64,000 nt of DNA, taken from Rachycentron canadum. Lineage: Eukaryota > Chordata > Actinopteri > Carangiformes > Rachycentridae. A program made the translations under genes and the position numbers. The notes under the pieces were generated by a model. It was not told the origin of the DNA. It worked only from the letters and a program-made list of their open reading frames with translations, and made no database searches. The stretch covers positions 6,252,510-6,316,509 of the forward strand of contig CM076661.1 of assembly GCA_038496675.1 (NCBI GenBank). Direction: 5' to 3'. Below, in pieces: positions 13,374 through 26,500 of this stretch (the first letter of the stretch is position 1; each line of letters opens with the position of its first letter).

Positions 13374-16300
13374 TACTTTCACACCCTATGAGCCAACATT
13401 TAGCCTGCCACACCCTGTCAAAGTTTAGTGGCAGCTTTTGCGAACCTGCGTACGATGGCTTTTATTTTTAGTACACTGCTGATCAGAAAGTGCACAAATG
13501 TTTTGATGTTTTGTTTTGGTTTTTTTTTACCTCTTTTAAAATATGTCTGTATTGTTGAAGTAAATTTCCTGCTCAAGTGTCAAGTATAGGGTCTACTCCT
13601 GGCAGCATGTGGACAGCATGAATAACTACACTTTAAAAAAAAAAAAAAAAAAAGCCCCTTAAGCCTACATATCCATAAACTGTGTCTGCCAGTGCTGTTG
13701 ACATTACACGCACTGCACCACTAAGAGACATACAGGTCATCTCAGAACAGATGTGGAACACACACAGTCCACTCGGTCTTGTCACTGTGTACTCTAATTA
13801 GTGTGTTTTTACACAAAGTCTTTGGCCCTTTTCCCCTCCTTTACATGTGTGGACACTTACTCTGTAACAAAGTAAAATGCTCACAGCAAACCACATGTCC
13901 AGTGGCTCAGGTGGCACATATACATTCAACAATATTTGCAACTTTTTAAAACCAACCTACTAGAGTTTAAACTGTTTAAGCTCCCTTCTTTCATTTCCCA
14001 CAATACTACTTATGCAGCTTTTTGTGTGTAATCACTCACTTTCAGTAGACTGTTTGAAATGAGCAGCATTATTCTCATTTGAACTATTCATTGCATCTTG
14101 CTCTTCTCCACTTCACTTCTTTTCAAACCACATCGAAATTTTGCCATTTAGAACAGCTATAAAAACATTTTCGCCTTTAGATGTGGTCACAAGACACTTC
14201 AAACGACTTCCTTTTAAAGATACCCTCACCTTTAATCTTGCTACACTAAGCATTTCAGACAACAGTGTTATCATTTTGGTTTAAAAGTGATCATTTGGTT
14301 GAATATAAATCAATCTTTTACAGTCCTTTAGTTTTGAATTGACTAATGTTTTTCCTTAACAAAAGAAAAAAAACTGCAAGCGATCTGAACACACTCTATG
14401 CCCAACACATGTAAGAGGTCATCTGACAGATTTTAATACCCCCATTATTCATTATTTTAATCCTACATGTGCACAAAGAGTGGGAATCATGGAGCATTAT
14501 GAAAGACTCACTACAGGATTCACTCAAGGGTTGTTAACGTTTCTCTCCTCTTCCTTTTTTGTAATAATGACTGTTAAGGATGACTAAATTAATCTGCCAG
14601 CATGTATGTAGTGGGTGGTGGTATTTTCCCACAAAGGTTATAGTAAGGATGGAGCAGGGTACAGACAACCAACAGTTAAACCACAAAAATGAATTCCACC
14701 TACAGTCAGGTTTTCTTTCAAATCAAAATAAATGCAGTTCACATAAATCCTCCACTGTAACACATTTATATCAAAATATATATCAACATGCACTTGTCAG
14801 GTTAGCAGACAAGGCTTACAATTCAGCTACTTGAACAAATTACAGATGAGAAGAATAAAAGGAGTCAGTGTCAAAACAGACACTTTTGAAGAATGGTCAG
14901 AGGCAATTTATTGCCATGTCTAAGAAGGAGTGAGTTTCCTACATTGGGAATAAATCACAACATCCCTCCCCGTTTCTTCTCTCTTTGAATTCAAGCACTT
15001 TGGAGCCGTGCCCTGGAGGCATCATATCTAACTGACCACTGCTGAGGCAACCCGGGTGGACAAGAACAGCTCTGGCCTTTAAGTGACACCGTTTGGTTAC
15101 CTGCAATCTAAGCTGTCAACTGACTAACTCAGTCCCTCTAGACCTTTGTCTTTCCACAGCTTTCTTTCCAATCATCACTTTTTAAACTGTTGTTTCGCCG
15201 TCTTTCTCCCTGAAAAACATCCTGGTACCCAGAACAGGCCACACAATGCTGCTCGAGCCCATTCAAAGTCTGCCAGCTGTTCCAGATACTGCGGGGCTTG
15301 CTCCAAGCTCTTGAGAACAGCACCACATTCAAGTACATGCTACACACTACACACCCACGCTAACAGGAAGCAAACACGTGCATAGACACATTCAGGTGTC
15401 GTCATATGGATACATCCAGCAGATCGAATGGTGTCTGAAATCAGACCTATCAGAGGAGGGGCTGCAGTCTGGACTGTTTCTCTCAGCTCAGTAACAGCTC
15501 ACGAACTCAATTCAATTTTGTATCACCCCTTGATAAAATCTGGTGTGCAAACAAGCCTCACAATCAAACCTCATAACAAATAGAGTTGTATTTTCCAGTT
15601 CAGAGGAATCATCTTTGATTGGATGTGACGGCACCACAACTTTGCAGTGGAAAATAACTGCAGTGTTGCCAAAAAGAACAGTTTTTTGGCGTGTTCTTCA
15701 TGTCTGATGTTTGCTGGGTGGGTTATGGTCGGTCACTCACTTGCATGTTTGTCTGCCAGGGCGATGAGTGTGCTGGAGATGTCCCTACGTCGGTAAAAAC
15801 ACACCACTTTGGCCTCCACGTTCCCATTGGCTGTCTGTAAACCAGAGACAATCGGCGTTACCACGGCAACAAGTGTTGCCGCCGCACACAGAGCACCCAC
15901 ACACACACACGCATACACACACGCACACACACACACACATGCACACACACATGCACACACAAAAGCCCATAGATGAAGCTAGTTTTTTAACTTTGGCTGA
16001 AAACACAGTGTGAGACTACCGCAGTTCAACAAAATCACAATAAGTGTTGCAGTTATCAGGACAGGAGAGGTTTGTTGGGGGTTGTCTGTGCAGCCCTGAG
16101 ATTCATTTCTTCCCAGTAATACTACATTGGTCTATCAATGCAGCACTGTTTGGAGCTGCATGACAATGTTTCATCGAATGCTACCTGAAAAAAAGCAAAA
16201 AGCACCGAGGCTCATTTAGAAATTGATTTGTAGCTTTTACCTCTTTTTAACACCATATACATAAAAGAAAATGGAATAACAGAGTATAAATTACAATATT

Positions 16301-19159
16301 GATAAACAGGGAATCTTTTAAGTGTTAAATATCATTGACAATCACATTTGTAACCTATTACAGGCTGAGAATATTGAATTAGGAACTCTGTCATGAATCC
16401 TTCCAGTGGTATAATGTGAGAGGGAGATGGATGTGGAGATGATGGACAATAAGCAAACAGAGTGAATACATCATATTTCTTAACATTCTGCAGACACATC
16501 TTTCAGGCTTGCTGCTGCGCCAATCATCAAATAATTAAAATCCAATTTCCCACAGTTCCCTCTTTGAAAAAAAAAAAAAAAAAAAATAGACAAAAAGGTG
16601 CTCATTTATGGTTGTTTTAGAGAGCAAACTAAAACCTTTTACAAATGAAGCACATTTTTAATGAAATGCGGAGAATTTCCACTGACCTGCTCGCATTTTC
16701 TTTTTTTCTTTTTTTAGATTTTGCTTTTTTTGTTCAACACACTGACATTTATAGACAAGCCCAGCTGCAACCAGCTGATTTGAAGACGTAAATTTAACGA
16801 AGATTCTCTTAGGCATTTCCTGGTTTGTGCAAATTCAAACTGTAAACTTTAGTTCGTGGTCCAAGGTAAACAGAACATACCAGAGGAAGATAAGAAAGGA
16901 AGACACAAAAAAGAAGAGATCAAAGTTAATAAAATGTGGCAGACTACCACATTGAATGCATACTGGCCAAACTTGAAGGATATCAATGAAAACTAATTTG
17001 GCAATTTGGCTATTTGACAAGAATTAATGCTGACATTACACATTTTTGTCAGTACATCTCAACAGTAATTCCCCATAATATCATTAATTAAACACGAGCT
17101 AGACTTGAATAATCAGGAAAAAAATGGATGGATTGACAGATGGATGAGCCAATTAAAAATAACTATTTATAGGTCCACATATGAATTTTACATAAGGTCA
17201 GGGGTCTTAAGAGGCCTGTATTGTTCTCACCTTGTGAGTCTGTCTTTGTTATCATGGCAAAATGTTTATCTGGAGACACCCACTGAGGTGGTTCTGAGTA
17301 CTTTGGCAGATGAGTACTGAGTAATAACCTAGTAATGGTGAGTATTCATGTCCTTGATGAGTCGACTAAATAATTAAATATCCTTGCTACTCAGCCCCAG
17401 AAATACCACTCAGTTAAACTAATTCTTAATATCTAATTAATGCCAGTTAACTACTGCAGCTAAGATTATGCAGTCGCCTGTCACTAGTTTCAGCCACAGC
17501 AATACAAATGGAGAAACATTTATGTGTATCAAAATTAAAAGCCCAAATGAAAAAGCACAAGGCGATGACAGAACCTGGAAAGGGAAACGAAAGGTACAGG
17601 CAGGAAGATGATGCGAGTATGGTGTAAAAATGACATAGGATCACAGGGATTTAATAAGGTATAGTGTCCTATAAGCACATGGCAGTTGATTAATTTTCTA
17701 TGAGCAACACTTATTTCCAAGTCCCTGTTATATAATTTAGACTACTTAGCATTACACACACACAGGCTATTACAACACAGTCAATTCAGCCAAACTCTTA
17801 ATTTTCTGTTTCTCTTTAGTTTTGAGCAGCTGGTGGTTGTCAAGATTTTCCCCCCATGCTGTTCTATACCTTCTAGACATGTATCTCAAACCTTATGGAA
17901 GAGAAACTCAAAGATCCCTGAGGAGCTGAGAGACTGACAATGACAGGCAGAATAGAGGGCTCACTCTGAGCTTTGTGTCAATCACATTAAACAGCTTCCA
18001 TATTATCCAGCACAGGCCTGGGACAGACGACAGACAGCAGGCACCTGTAACTGGTCTACAGGGACAGGAGTCCTTTTCTGCTTCTTTGACTGAACAATGT
18101 ACGATGTGTCAGGCTGGGATTTAGCCAATCATCTTCCTCAGTAACATTATCATCATACTTGTGACATGATAACACAACAGTCTCTCTACTGCTTTGACAG
18201 CAATAAAGATATAATAATATATTTTGAGACAATGACATATTAGAGGATAAAACTAATTTTCCCACAACTATTATCATATTTTTGGCATTTTAACAATTGT
18301 CAGAACTTTGTCCCATAAAGTTTAATCATTTTGTATTTTTTGCTTGAAATTTGACTTGAACAATTAATCTATTATTATTATTATTTTGTCTAAATAACAT
18401 CCCAAAACCCAAAGATATTCAATTTGATGATCTTAAACAGAGGAAAACAAAAGTTGGCCACAATTGTGTCAATAATGACACATGAAGGCAAATTTATAGT
18501 TTCCAAAGTTGCAACTAATGGTTTTCATTTATGCCGATTATTTTCATGATAGATCGCTTGTTTTGTCTTTAAAACGTCACAAAATACTAAGAACTCCCCG
18601 TTATAATTCCTCACAGCCCAAACGGATGTCTTCAAACATCTAAAACTCAAAGAATCTCAGTTTACTGTCAAATATGACAAATAAAAGCATCAAATCCTCA
18701 CATTTGAGAAGATGGAAGTTACAACTTTTTGGCATTTTTGCTTTGATATTATTTTAATGATCAAAAATGGAAACAGACATGAAATCTCACGTAGAGTGAT
18801 GTGTGCAGCATTCAAGGGTGCAAATTCAACAGTAGACACTCACCTTGTTCAACTCCTCTATCCTCCTGATCAGCAGTGGGTTACTGGAAGAGTTCTCAAA
18901 ATAAACATAATCTGCAGAGGAACAGCAAGAAGGAGAAGGAGGAGGAGGAGAGAGGAAAATAAATGTCAGTCAAACATTGCAAGGTCATCCAAATATTCAG
19001 GGTGATTTCCAGTTGGCTATGACAAGTTAATTAGTCAACAGGAAAAGTGCAACACAGACAGACACTAAATGTTGAATTAACTCAATTGGGTTTATTTCAT
19101 ACACAGTAGATCCAGCTGTAGTTGTGAGGTCTGACCAATACTCCCTCATTCACTGACTG

Positions 19160-19212
<53 letters not shown>

Positions 19213-19403
19213 CTGGCTTTCCAGTTCCATTTACACTGCGGCCTTGTATTTTCTCAGCCCTCATGTTTTCTTTGTCTTATTTTATTTCTCTGTTCATTAC
19301 CCCCCACCCCAGCCGCATGTGCTGTTTGCATGCACAGTGTGTTTGCATTTGTGTGGCTGTGTATGAGAGACTGCACAAGCTTTACCACGCATCTGTGGCT
19401 TTA

Positions 19404-19435
<32 letters not shown>

Positions 19436-20258
19436 CTCTCTCTCTCTCTCCTGGCACTGCTCCAGGCCCATTGGAGGTTTAGCTCTCACCAGGATATCCC
19501 CACAGGCCCCAGTCTTGGTAGGGTGCCTGGTCTTAGCCCTGCATGTGTCTTGGCTGAGTGCTGTCAGATTATACCCCACACTTGGTAGGCTGCCTGGAGC
19601 CGGAGCTATCCTCCCTTCACCCTGAACCCCCCCCCTCCTCCTCCTCCTCTTCCCTCCCCCCAAACACACACACACACACAAACACGCACACACCCCCTTT
19701 CCTCCCCCAGGCCCCCATCTCCTTGACCGACTAAGCCAAAGATCGTCCAAAATTCCACCAGCATAACCATGATACACACTGACTCATGTTTATTTCCTGA
19801 ACCTCCTGTGTCTAGGACTAACTGGTTTAAGCATGCATCCATCATGTGAGCACACTCTGGATCTGCACTGGCATCCAAATGTATCCTCATTTCCATTGGT
19901 GCCAGAGTTAAAGGAAAAATCCACCTACAAACACTTAAACATTTCTGAAACATCTATCCGTCATGTATGTATCTTTTTGTCACACGTAACTCCAGAATAT
20001 AGACACAGATACATCCATAATAATATAACAAATAGATAATAATATAGAGCAATTAGTAAATTCATGAAGATAATTAATGAAACTACTTTGAGATCCATTT
20101 TGATAGTTTTTATTAACTAATTTTAATTATCATTGCTTGAATGTCTTGAAGTTTTGGGCAAGGTACAGTATTCCTGTCTGGTGACAGCCTCAACCAGGGC
20201 TGCAACTAAGAATTATTTTAATTGTTGAACAAGCTGCAGGTCAGAGCATTAATCAGAA

Positions 20259-20291
<33 letters not shown>

Positions 20292-23200
20292 GTAAAATGT
20301 CAGCAAACAGAAATTCTCACAATATCCTGGAGCCCAATGTCACATCTTCAAATGTCTTGTTTTACCAGAACAACAGCCAAAAAACCCAAAGATATAAAAT
20401 CTACCATGATAAAAAAAACGGCAGAAAACAACAAATCCCCCACAATGGACAAGTCGATCCCAGAGAATGGTTCCTTGAAAACTGTTCATTCATCAGTTCA
20501 TTGGTTATTTTATGTTGAGTGATTTATCATTTTTTATCTAAGTGTTGAAGTTATCATTTTGGACTAAACAATTAATCCAAAAAAGAGCGACAATTTAAAC
20601 AATTTCAAATGACAAGAAACCAACTATCTCTGAGACAGAAGAAGCAGATTTACTAGTGAGCTGGAAATTTAGTGGTGAGTAAGGGGCACACCTTTGACCT
20701 CTACTAAAAACAGGTTCACACTGATCCTCAATATTTGGTAGGCTTGACATTTAAAAACTGTTTCACTGTTAAACCAGCAAGGGTAACAGATTTATTAAGT
20801 GCATGAATTTATTGACATTTGTATATTACTGTCAGCTGTACATTCCCATAATTCTTTGCAATATGATTAATTAATGACTAATTAACTAACATTTTAATTA
20901 ATTATTTTTTACTTGGTTAATGTTTTCACTAAATTTTCAATCTAACATGACTATGTTATTAACAATAATAATAATATTAATATAACAAATAATGGCAAAA
21001 CACGTTATATCTCCATTGCCTTCTGTATGTACATTATTGTTTTTGTCTCCTGACAGTTCATTAACACATATAGAATATGTTATAACTGATGTAACAGCCA
21101 ACACAGGCAAGGAAAACTATTTAAGTCCATTGTAAATAAAAATTCAGTACGATTTTTACAACTTTTCAAGACTCACAGATGCCCCACTAATTGAAGAAGT
21201 GAGGAGGAGCAGCATACAGTAAATTCAGTGAAATCATTAAAAAAATATTTTGTATGCACTGTACAATCATGTGAATAAAGATGTAAGAACCTAACTCTTG
21301 TCAGTTACCCACAGCAGCAGCAGTTCAAAAAGCATGTACAGTGAAGTTTCTATAACAGCTTCTTCTGGCAACCACAGAAACACATTCACTACGAGACGAG
21401 AAGACTTCGTCACATCGTGCTTATCCACTCGTCACCCTGCAACAGCTTGTTACTAGACTCCACTGCAACTGTGACATCTTCGTCCTGCTGCTGAATATCA
21501 AATAGGCCAACTTGAAATTGAGACATGCCGAGACAGAAAATGAAGACAAGACATCTGACTTGCTCGTTTTTCTGAAACGTATTGGAGGGGGCAGCAGCCC
21601 AGAAGTCAGAGGTCAGAGAAATGGGCTAGTGACTAATGATCGCCAGGCTAGTTGCAAAAGTGTGGACTGGAAATGTGAATCGGACAGAATCCTCTTATTG
21701 AACATGGATGAGGCATCCTCGAGCAACAAACTTGATTAGAGCTAAACAGTCAGTCAATTGATTAGTCAATCATTAGATAATTACTCTGCAATTTTCTTTC
21801 CCCTTGTTATATCAAGCAATAATATCAAACTTTTGATGCTTCCAGTTTATCAGATGTGACGATTTGCTGCTTTCCTCGACCTTAAATTTTAGTAAATTGA
21901 GTTTGTAAAAGCTATTTTGACACCTGAGCCTTCATTATCATGATGTACATTTTACGGCAACTCTTCATAGATTCCTATTAATTTACAAATACTCACCTAA
22001 GAAGTTCTCTGAACAGAGAACAGAGCCATAAAATTTGATACTAATAAGTAAAACAGAGAGTGATCGGGTAGTAAAACTGGATTCTCAGTTAACAAAAGTT
22101 TGAAACTTTTGTTCATTGGATAACAAGTGGGCTGCACAATGCAACACTGCATGCATTAAAGTTTTCAAAAATAAATTAACAATAATAAATATTGCCTTGG
22201 GTTAAAATGGAGCACTTTCATGGAAATTCATCTGGAAATCAATAATAAACTTAAAGCAAAGTAACTAAACAACTAACAGTCTCAGAAATTTGCCTGTATT
22301 TTTTCAGCGTGATTCTTTCAAGGAAAATTTCAAGATACGAGTAGAAAATAGCAGGCTTGTAAAATAAAGCATTGTCAAAATGTCTCTGAATTTAAGCAAT
22401 TAGTGATCTTACAATATGTGTAGAAAATAGTGAGAAATGCCTCCTTGTGTGTCTTCAAGTTGTTGTGTCTGGCAACAAGCAACTTTTATATTGGGAAGCT
22501 GAAGCCAGTAGAATATTTGCATGATAACTGACTTAAATGATTAATCGATTATAAAAATAGCTTCGGCTTTAATTCAGCATCGGCAGGACTGTATGTACTG
22601 TACCTGAGGTGGGTGCTAAGAGAGAACACATTCCATGGAGACATAAAGGTAAATAAAACTGTCAACGTTCAAAAGAACCCTGATCAAAAAGCTCAAAAAC
22701 AGGGACAGGTCTCATGACAACCATGGAGACAGGTTGACGCTTAACTGTGGCCTTCAACAGTTGCCAGTTCCTAGGGACCCATTAATCGGGAGCCAAAATG
22801 CGTCATGACCATTTCAAACCCAAGCTGAACCACATTCAGTTTTGGTGTGGTGTGGGGTGTGAATTGCCGGCACTCATTAAGAGACTTTTTTTTTGGGTGC
22901 TGGTGACGGCACGTCTCCTAGTACATTCAGAATCACTGTGAAGGTGGGATATTGGGCACAGATCACGTTCTTCCTTTTTCCTGGCATCTGGAACTGAAGT
23001 TACCGAGAATGGAATCACTTTAACGTTCAACCCTGTGTCCCCTCCGGCAAGAAAAAAAAAAAAAAAAAAGGGAAGAAAATGGTTAAGTGACAGTCAAGAG
23101 TGGGATGTTTGAATATTGGAGTTTCCACCATGTGAGGAGTCGAAGCCTGGTGGAGAGTGAGCCGGAGAGAACTCAAAATGAGAGCAACAGAGAGAGAAGA

Positions 23201-23527
23201 GAGGGCCTGTAGGCACTGAGCAGCGTCACTCAGTCTCTCCATTTCCCATCAGCCCTCCTGCCGCCTCAACCCGCGTATTACCCCCCACCCACCTACCCTC
23301 ATGCTCTCCATCCCCCGCTCTTCCGACATGAGCCAATCAGACGGCCCCGACGTCTATGATGTCACAGTGCAGTCAAATTTAGTGTGAGCCAATCAAGACA
23401 TGTTACTGAGCCCCAAAAGAGAGAGTCTGCTGGGCTGATTCAAACCAGGCCAGAGAGAGACAGACAGTCAGGGAGACGCAGTGATGAGAGAGGGAAAACA
23501 TGAGTTAACTGATGGAGTCTGGGTTTG

Positions 23528-23567
<40 letters not shown>

Positions 23568-26500
23568 AGGCTATCAGATGCACAGATAAGTGCACAGCGT
23601 GATAGATATGCAAGTAGGCGAATGAGCAAGACACTTAAAATAAAGGCAAAATGAAACAATAAAATAGGTGCAATAATCTACATCAATGTGGAAGACTAAT
23701 TGGAAAATCAGACCAACCAGAAAATTAATCTGCGACCATTTTCATAATTGATTAATCCTTTTAATAATTTTTCAAGCAACAGTTACAAACATTTGCTGAT
23801 AAAAATTTTCAGATGTGACAATTTGCTGCTTTTCTTTGTCATGATTGATTGTGAACTGAGTATTTATGGGTTTTGAAGTGTTGGTCGACTAGAAGCAGCA
23901 ATCTGACCACATCATCTTGGGCTTTGTGAAGTTACACTTCTGACATTTTATAGCCAAAATGATAAATCAAGAAGACACCTACCTAGTCATGGATTCCCAT
24001 ATTAACTACTTAGCTTGTCAGTTAAACATTCATACATTTGTTTGTCGTGACATTATCTTCATTAACGTCTCAATTTAGGATAATCCGAGTTGTCAACAGT
24101 TGACAGAAACGTTTAAAAATGATCATTATAGAGAGTAAACCAAACCAGTGTTTTGCAACAGTATTAATATTCAGTGCAGAAAACAAACTGTGACACTTGT
24201 GCCAACCTGAAAAACAAGGCTGTGCATACACACATCTTTGTATGTCTCAGCACAGAAAATATATTGTCTGTCTAGTATATTAAACATACTAATTCTGATA
24301 TTAAAATTTTTCCACTGTACCTCAGTGTAGTTCCTAATCTAGGGGTCAAGACCTACATAAGATAATAATAGCAAATTTATTTTATTTTTTTTCCTTAGCA
24401 TCACTTATTTGTCAAACTGCTGAAGGGACCGGAGCAGGTACTGTCACAAACTAAACAAGTTTGGTAACCTGTGCATCAGTGCGCTATATCTTACACAGAA
24501 AAAGATTGGCAGAGCACTTAATAATGAGAATAATTGCTATTTGCAACCCTGCAGCATATCCTCTGCTCCAGCATTCTCTCGGACTATCTACAAACATTTG
24601 GTCATCACCTGATACAAAATCAACAGTTTCTGCTGCTGGCTTCAGCAAAGCAGTTTTCCCTGTCCTCGCTGCCCTGCAATATAAAGTATGCCAGCAGCAA
24701 AGACTAATGGGAGGGCACCCACTGCTAAAGACAAGTAACATCACTCACAGAGTCAAACTAAAAAGGGTTACAGTTTGGTGCATTTCCCTGCAGGTGCAAA
24801 TATAACGTGTTACTTGTATAGAAACACTTTCAGGATGCCTCATTTTGGAGATAAAAACACCTTTTATAACAAAACCCTCAATAAATTAAGCAAACCTTTC
24901 AGTATTTAAAGATAAAAATATACAAACAGGTGTAGAACAACCATTTGAACTATTGAGGCCCCACACGCAGCCACAGTAAGTACAGGTGGTGTCTGTAAAC
25001 AGTAAATTGCATTAATGAAAAGGGCTGGGCTTAAGCAAGGAGGTGGGTAGAGAGGCAGGATATGAAGAAAGTGATTATCAGCTCACACTTCTCATTTTCA
25101 ATGGCCAATATCCCATCCAATGCTCACGCACACACGCACGCACACAGAGGTGTGTATGTCGTAAGCAACCAGAGAATGGATTATGGCTCAAATGTAGGTT
25201 TCTATAGTAAAGGCAGGTAATTTAATCTTCTGGATCAACCTGCGCCTGCTTTTTACACTTTGATGTAACTTGCTTTCACTGATCAAACCTGGACATCACT
25301 TCTCACATCTACAGAGGGTGAGACTTAAGCATTCATCCATCCTACCAATTCCTCTTGTCATCCCTGCATGAAGAAAGTGAACCTCTACTTTTCTGACTCT
25401 TAAAGCTCTGCAACCCTCTTCTGACCTGAGGGATAATCCACATTCAACACCAGAAGGTAAAACGTAAATAAATGTGAGTTTTCTCTGTCTAACATTACCT
25501 TGAATAATGTTCAAGCGGAAAGGGATTTAATCTAATAAAAAGTATTAGCATTTTAACTCCCATCATGCATCTGTCCTGCAACTTTCACAGCAACAATTAC
25601 TGCAGTTCGTTCTTGTTTAAATGTAATTAATCAGCAAACATGGTTATATTCAGAAATATTTCAGAGCAGTTTAGATGGCCAGATCTTGAATTTCAATTAG
25701 CTGTGGGTCTACAAAGATGCCACAAGGCAGCTAGTCCATAGCAAATCCTGTTAATTGTGATGGATGCATGTGCACCGTGCAGTTTGGCCTCTAAATAAAT
25801 ATGATGATAGGGACACACTGATGCATTAATCTAATAGCTGTGGTGTATCTGTTCAACTGACCATCGTGTTTTTGGCAGGATGGCAGCTAAGCAAGCCTCA
25901 GATCTACACTCTGCGAGTACACCCACCAGATCTGCGAGAGAGGCAACTGCCAGCGTGGGCAATTAACACCAGCCACCAGCCAAGCAATGTGTGGGCACTG
26001 TCAAAGTTTGTAAGTTAGTCAGTTTGTAGAGTAGTAAACACAACAACACCTTTAGGCAGGTTTTGAATCATAACTGGCAGATTGGGGGAAAATCCTCACC
26101 AGTCAGCAGCCAACAGAAATATGGGTCCTGACAACAAAGTTTGTCACTTTTTTGGTTAGAAAACACTGCAACACATTTAGCACATAACAGAATTTTTACA
26201 CTCAAACAGCCTCTGTACAAATATTAATTTAAAGGATAGGTGCTCACATTTTCAATTCAGTCTTAAAACCATGCGAACATATGCACATGCGCACACCTCT
26301 GCTCAGTCAGTGTGCAAGCGGTAGTTTAAACCAACTAACAAGATGACAGACCAGTGGGGTGAAAATATTAATTTAATAAGTTTTAATTAAGTATTGGTTC
26401 TTGTGACATCCCCATAGGCTATTGAGAGCCTCTCCTATCATGCTTTCAAGGTAAGTGATGGGGTATAAAATCCTCATTGTTCTGTGTAAAACTACATTAG

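Larger units (their letters stand above)
5486..15740. other. mta1 intron 3: repeat-bearing, no gene
   Basis: About 10 kb between BAH exons 3 and 4. It contains two copies of a GCTGCAACTAA-type repeat, a purine-rich block, a Tc1-like transposase relic, a tRNA-like SINE relic and a long (AC)n tract, each listed separately. The short alternative exon that human MTA1 carries at this point was sought by eye on the minus strand and not found. Confidence 0.7.
15835..18843. other. mta1 intron 2: no gene
   Basis: AT-rich. It has an imperfect (AC)n and ACACATGC tract at 15896-15960, an A-run at 16567-16586, and part of a dispersed repeat from about 18300 to beyond 18770. No coding exon recognised. Confidence 0.7.

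Noticed and set aside
19407..19451. Valine/cysteine-repeat peptides across the (TG)n tract
   Set aside because: Microsatellite translation artefact.
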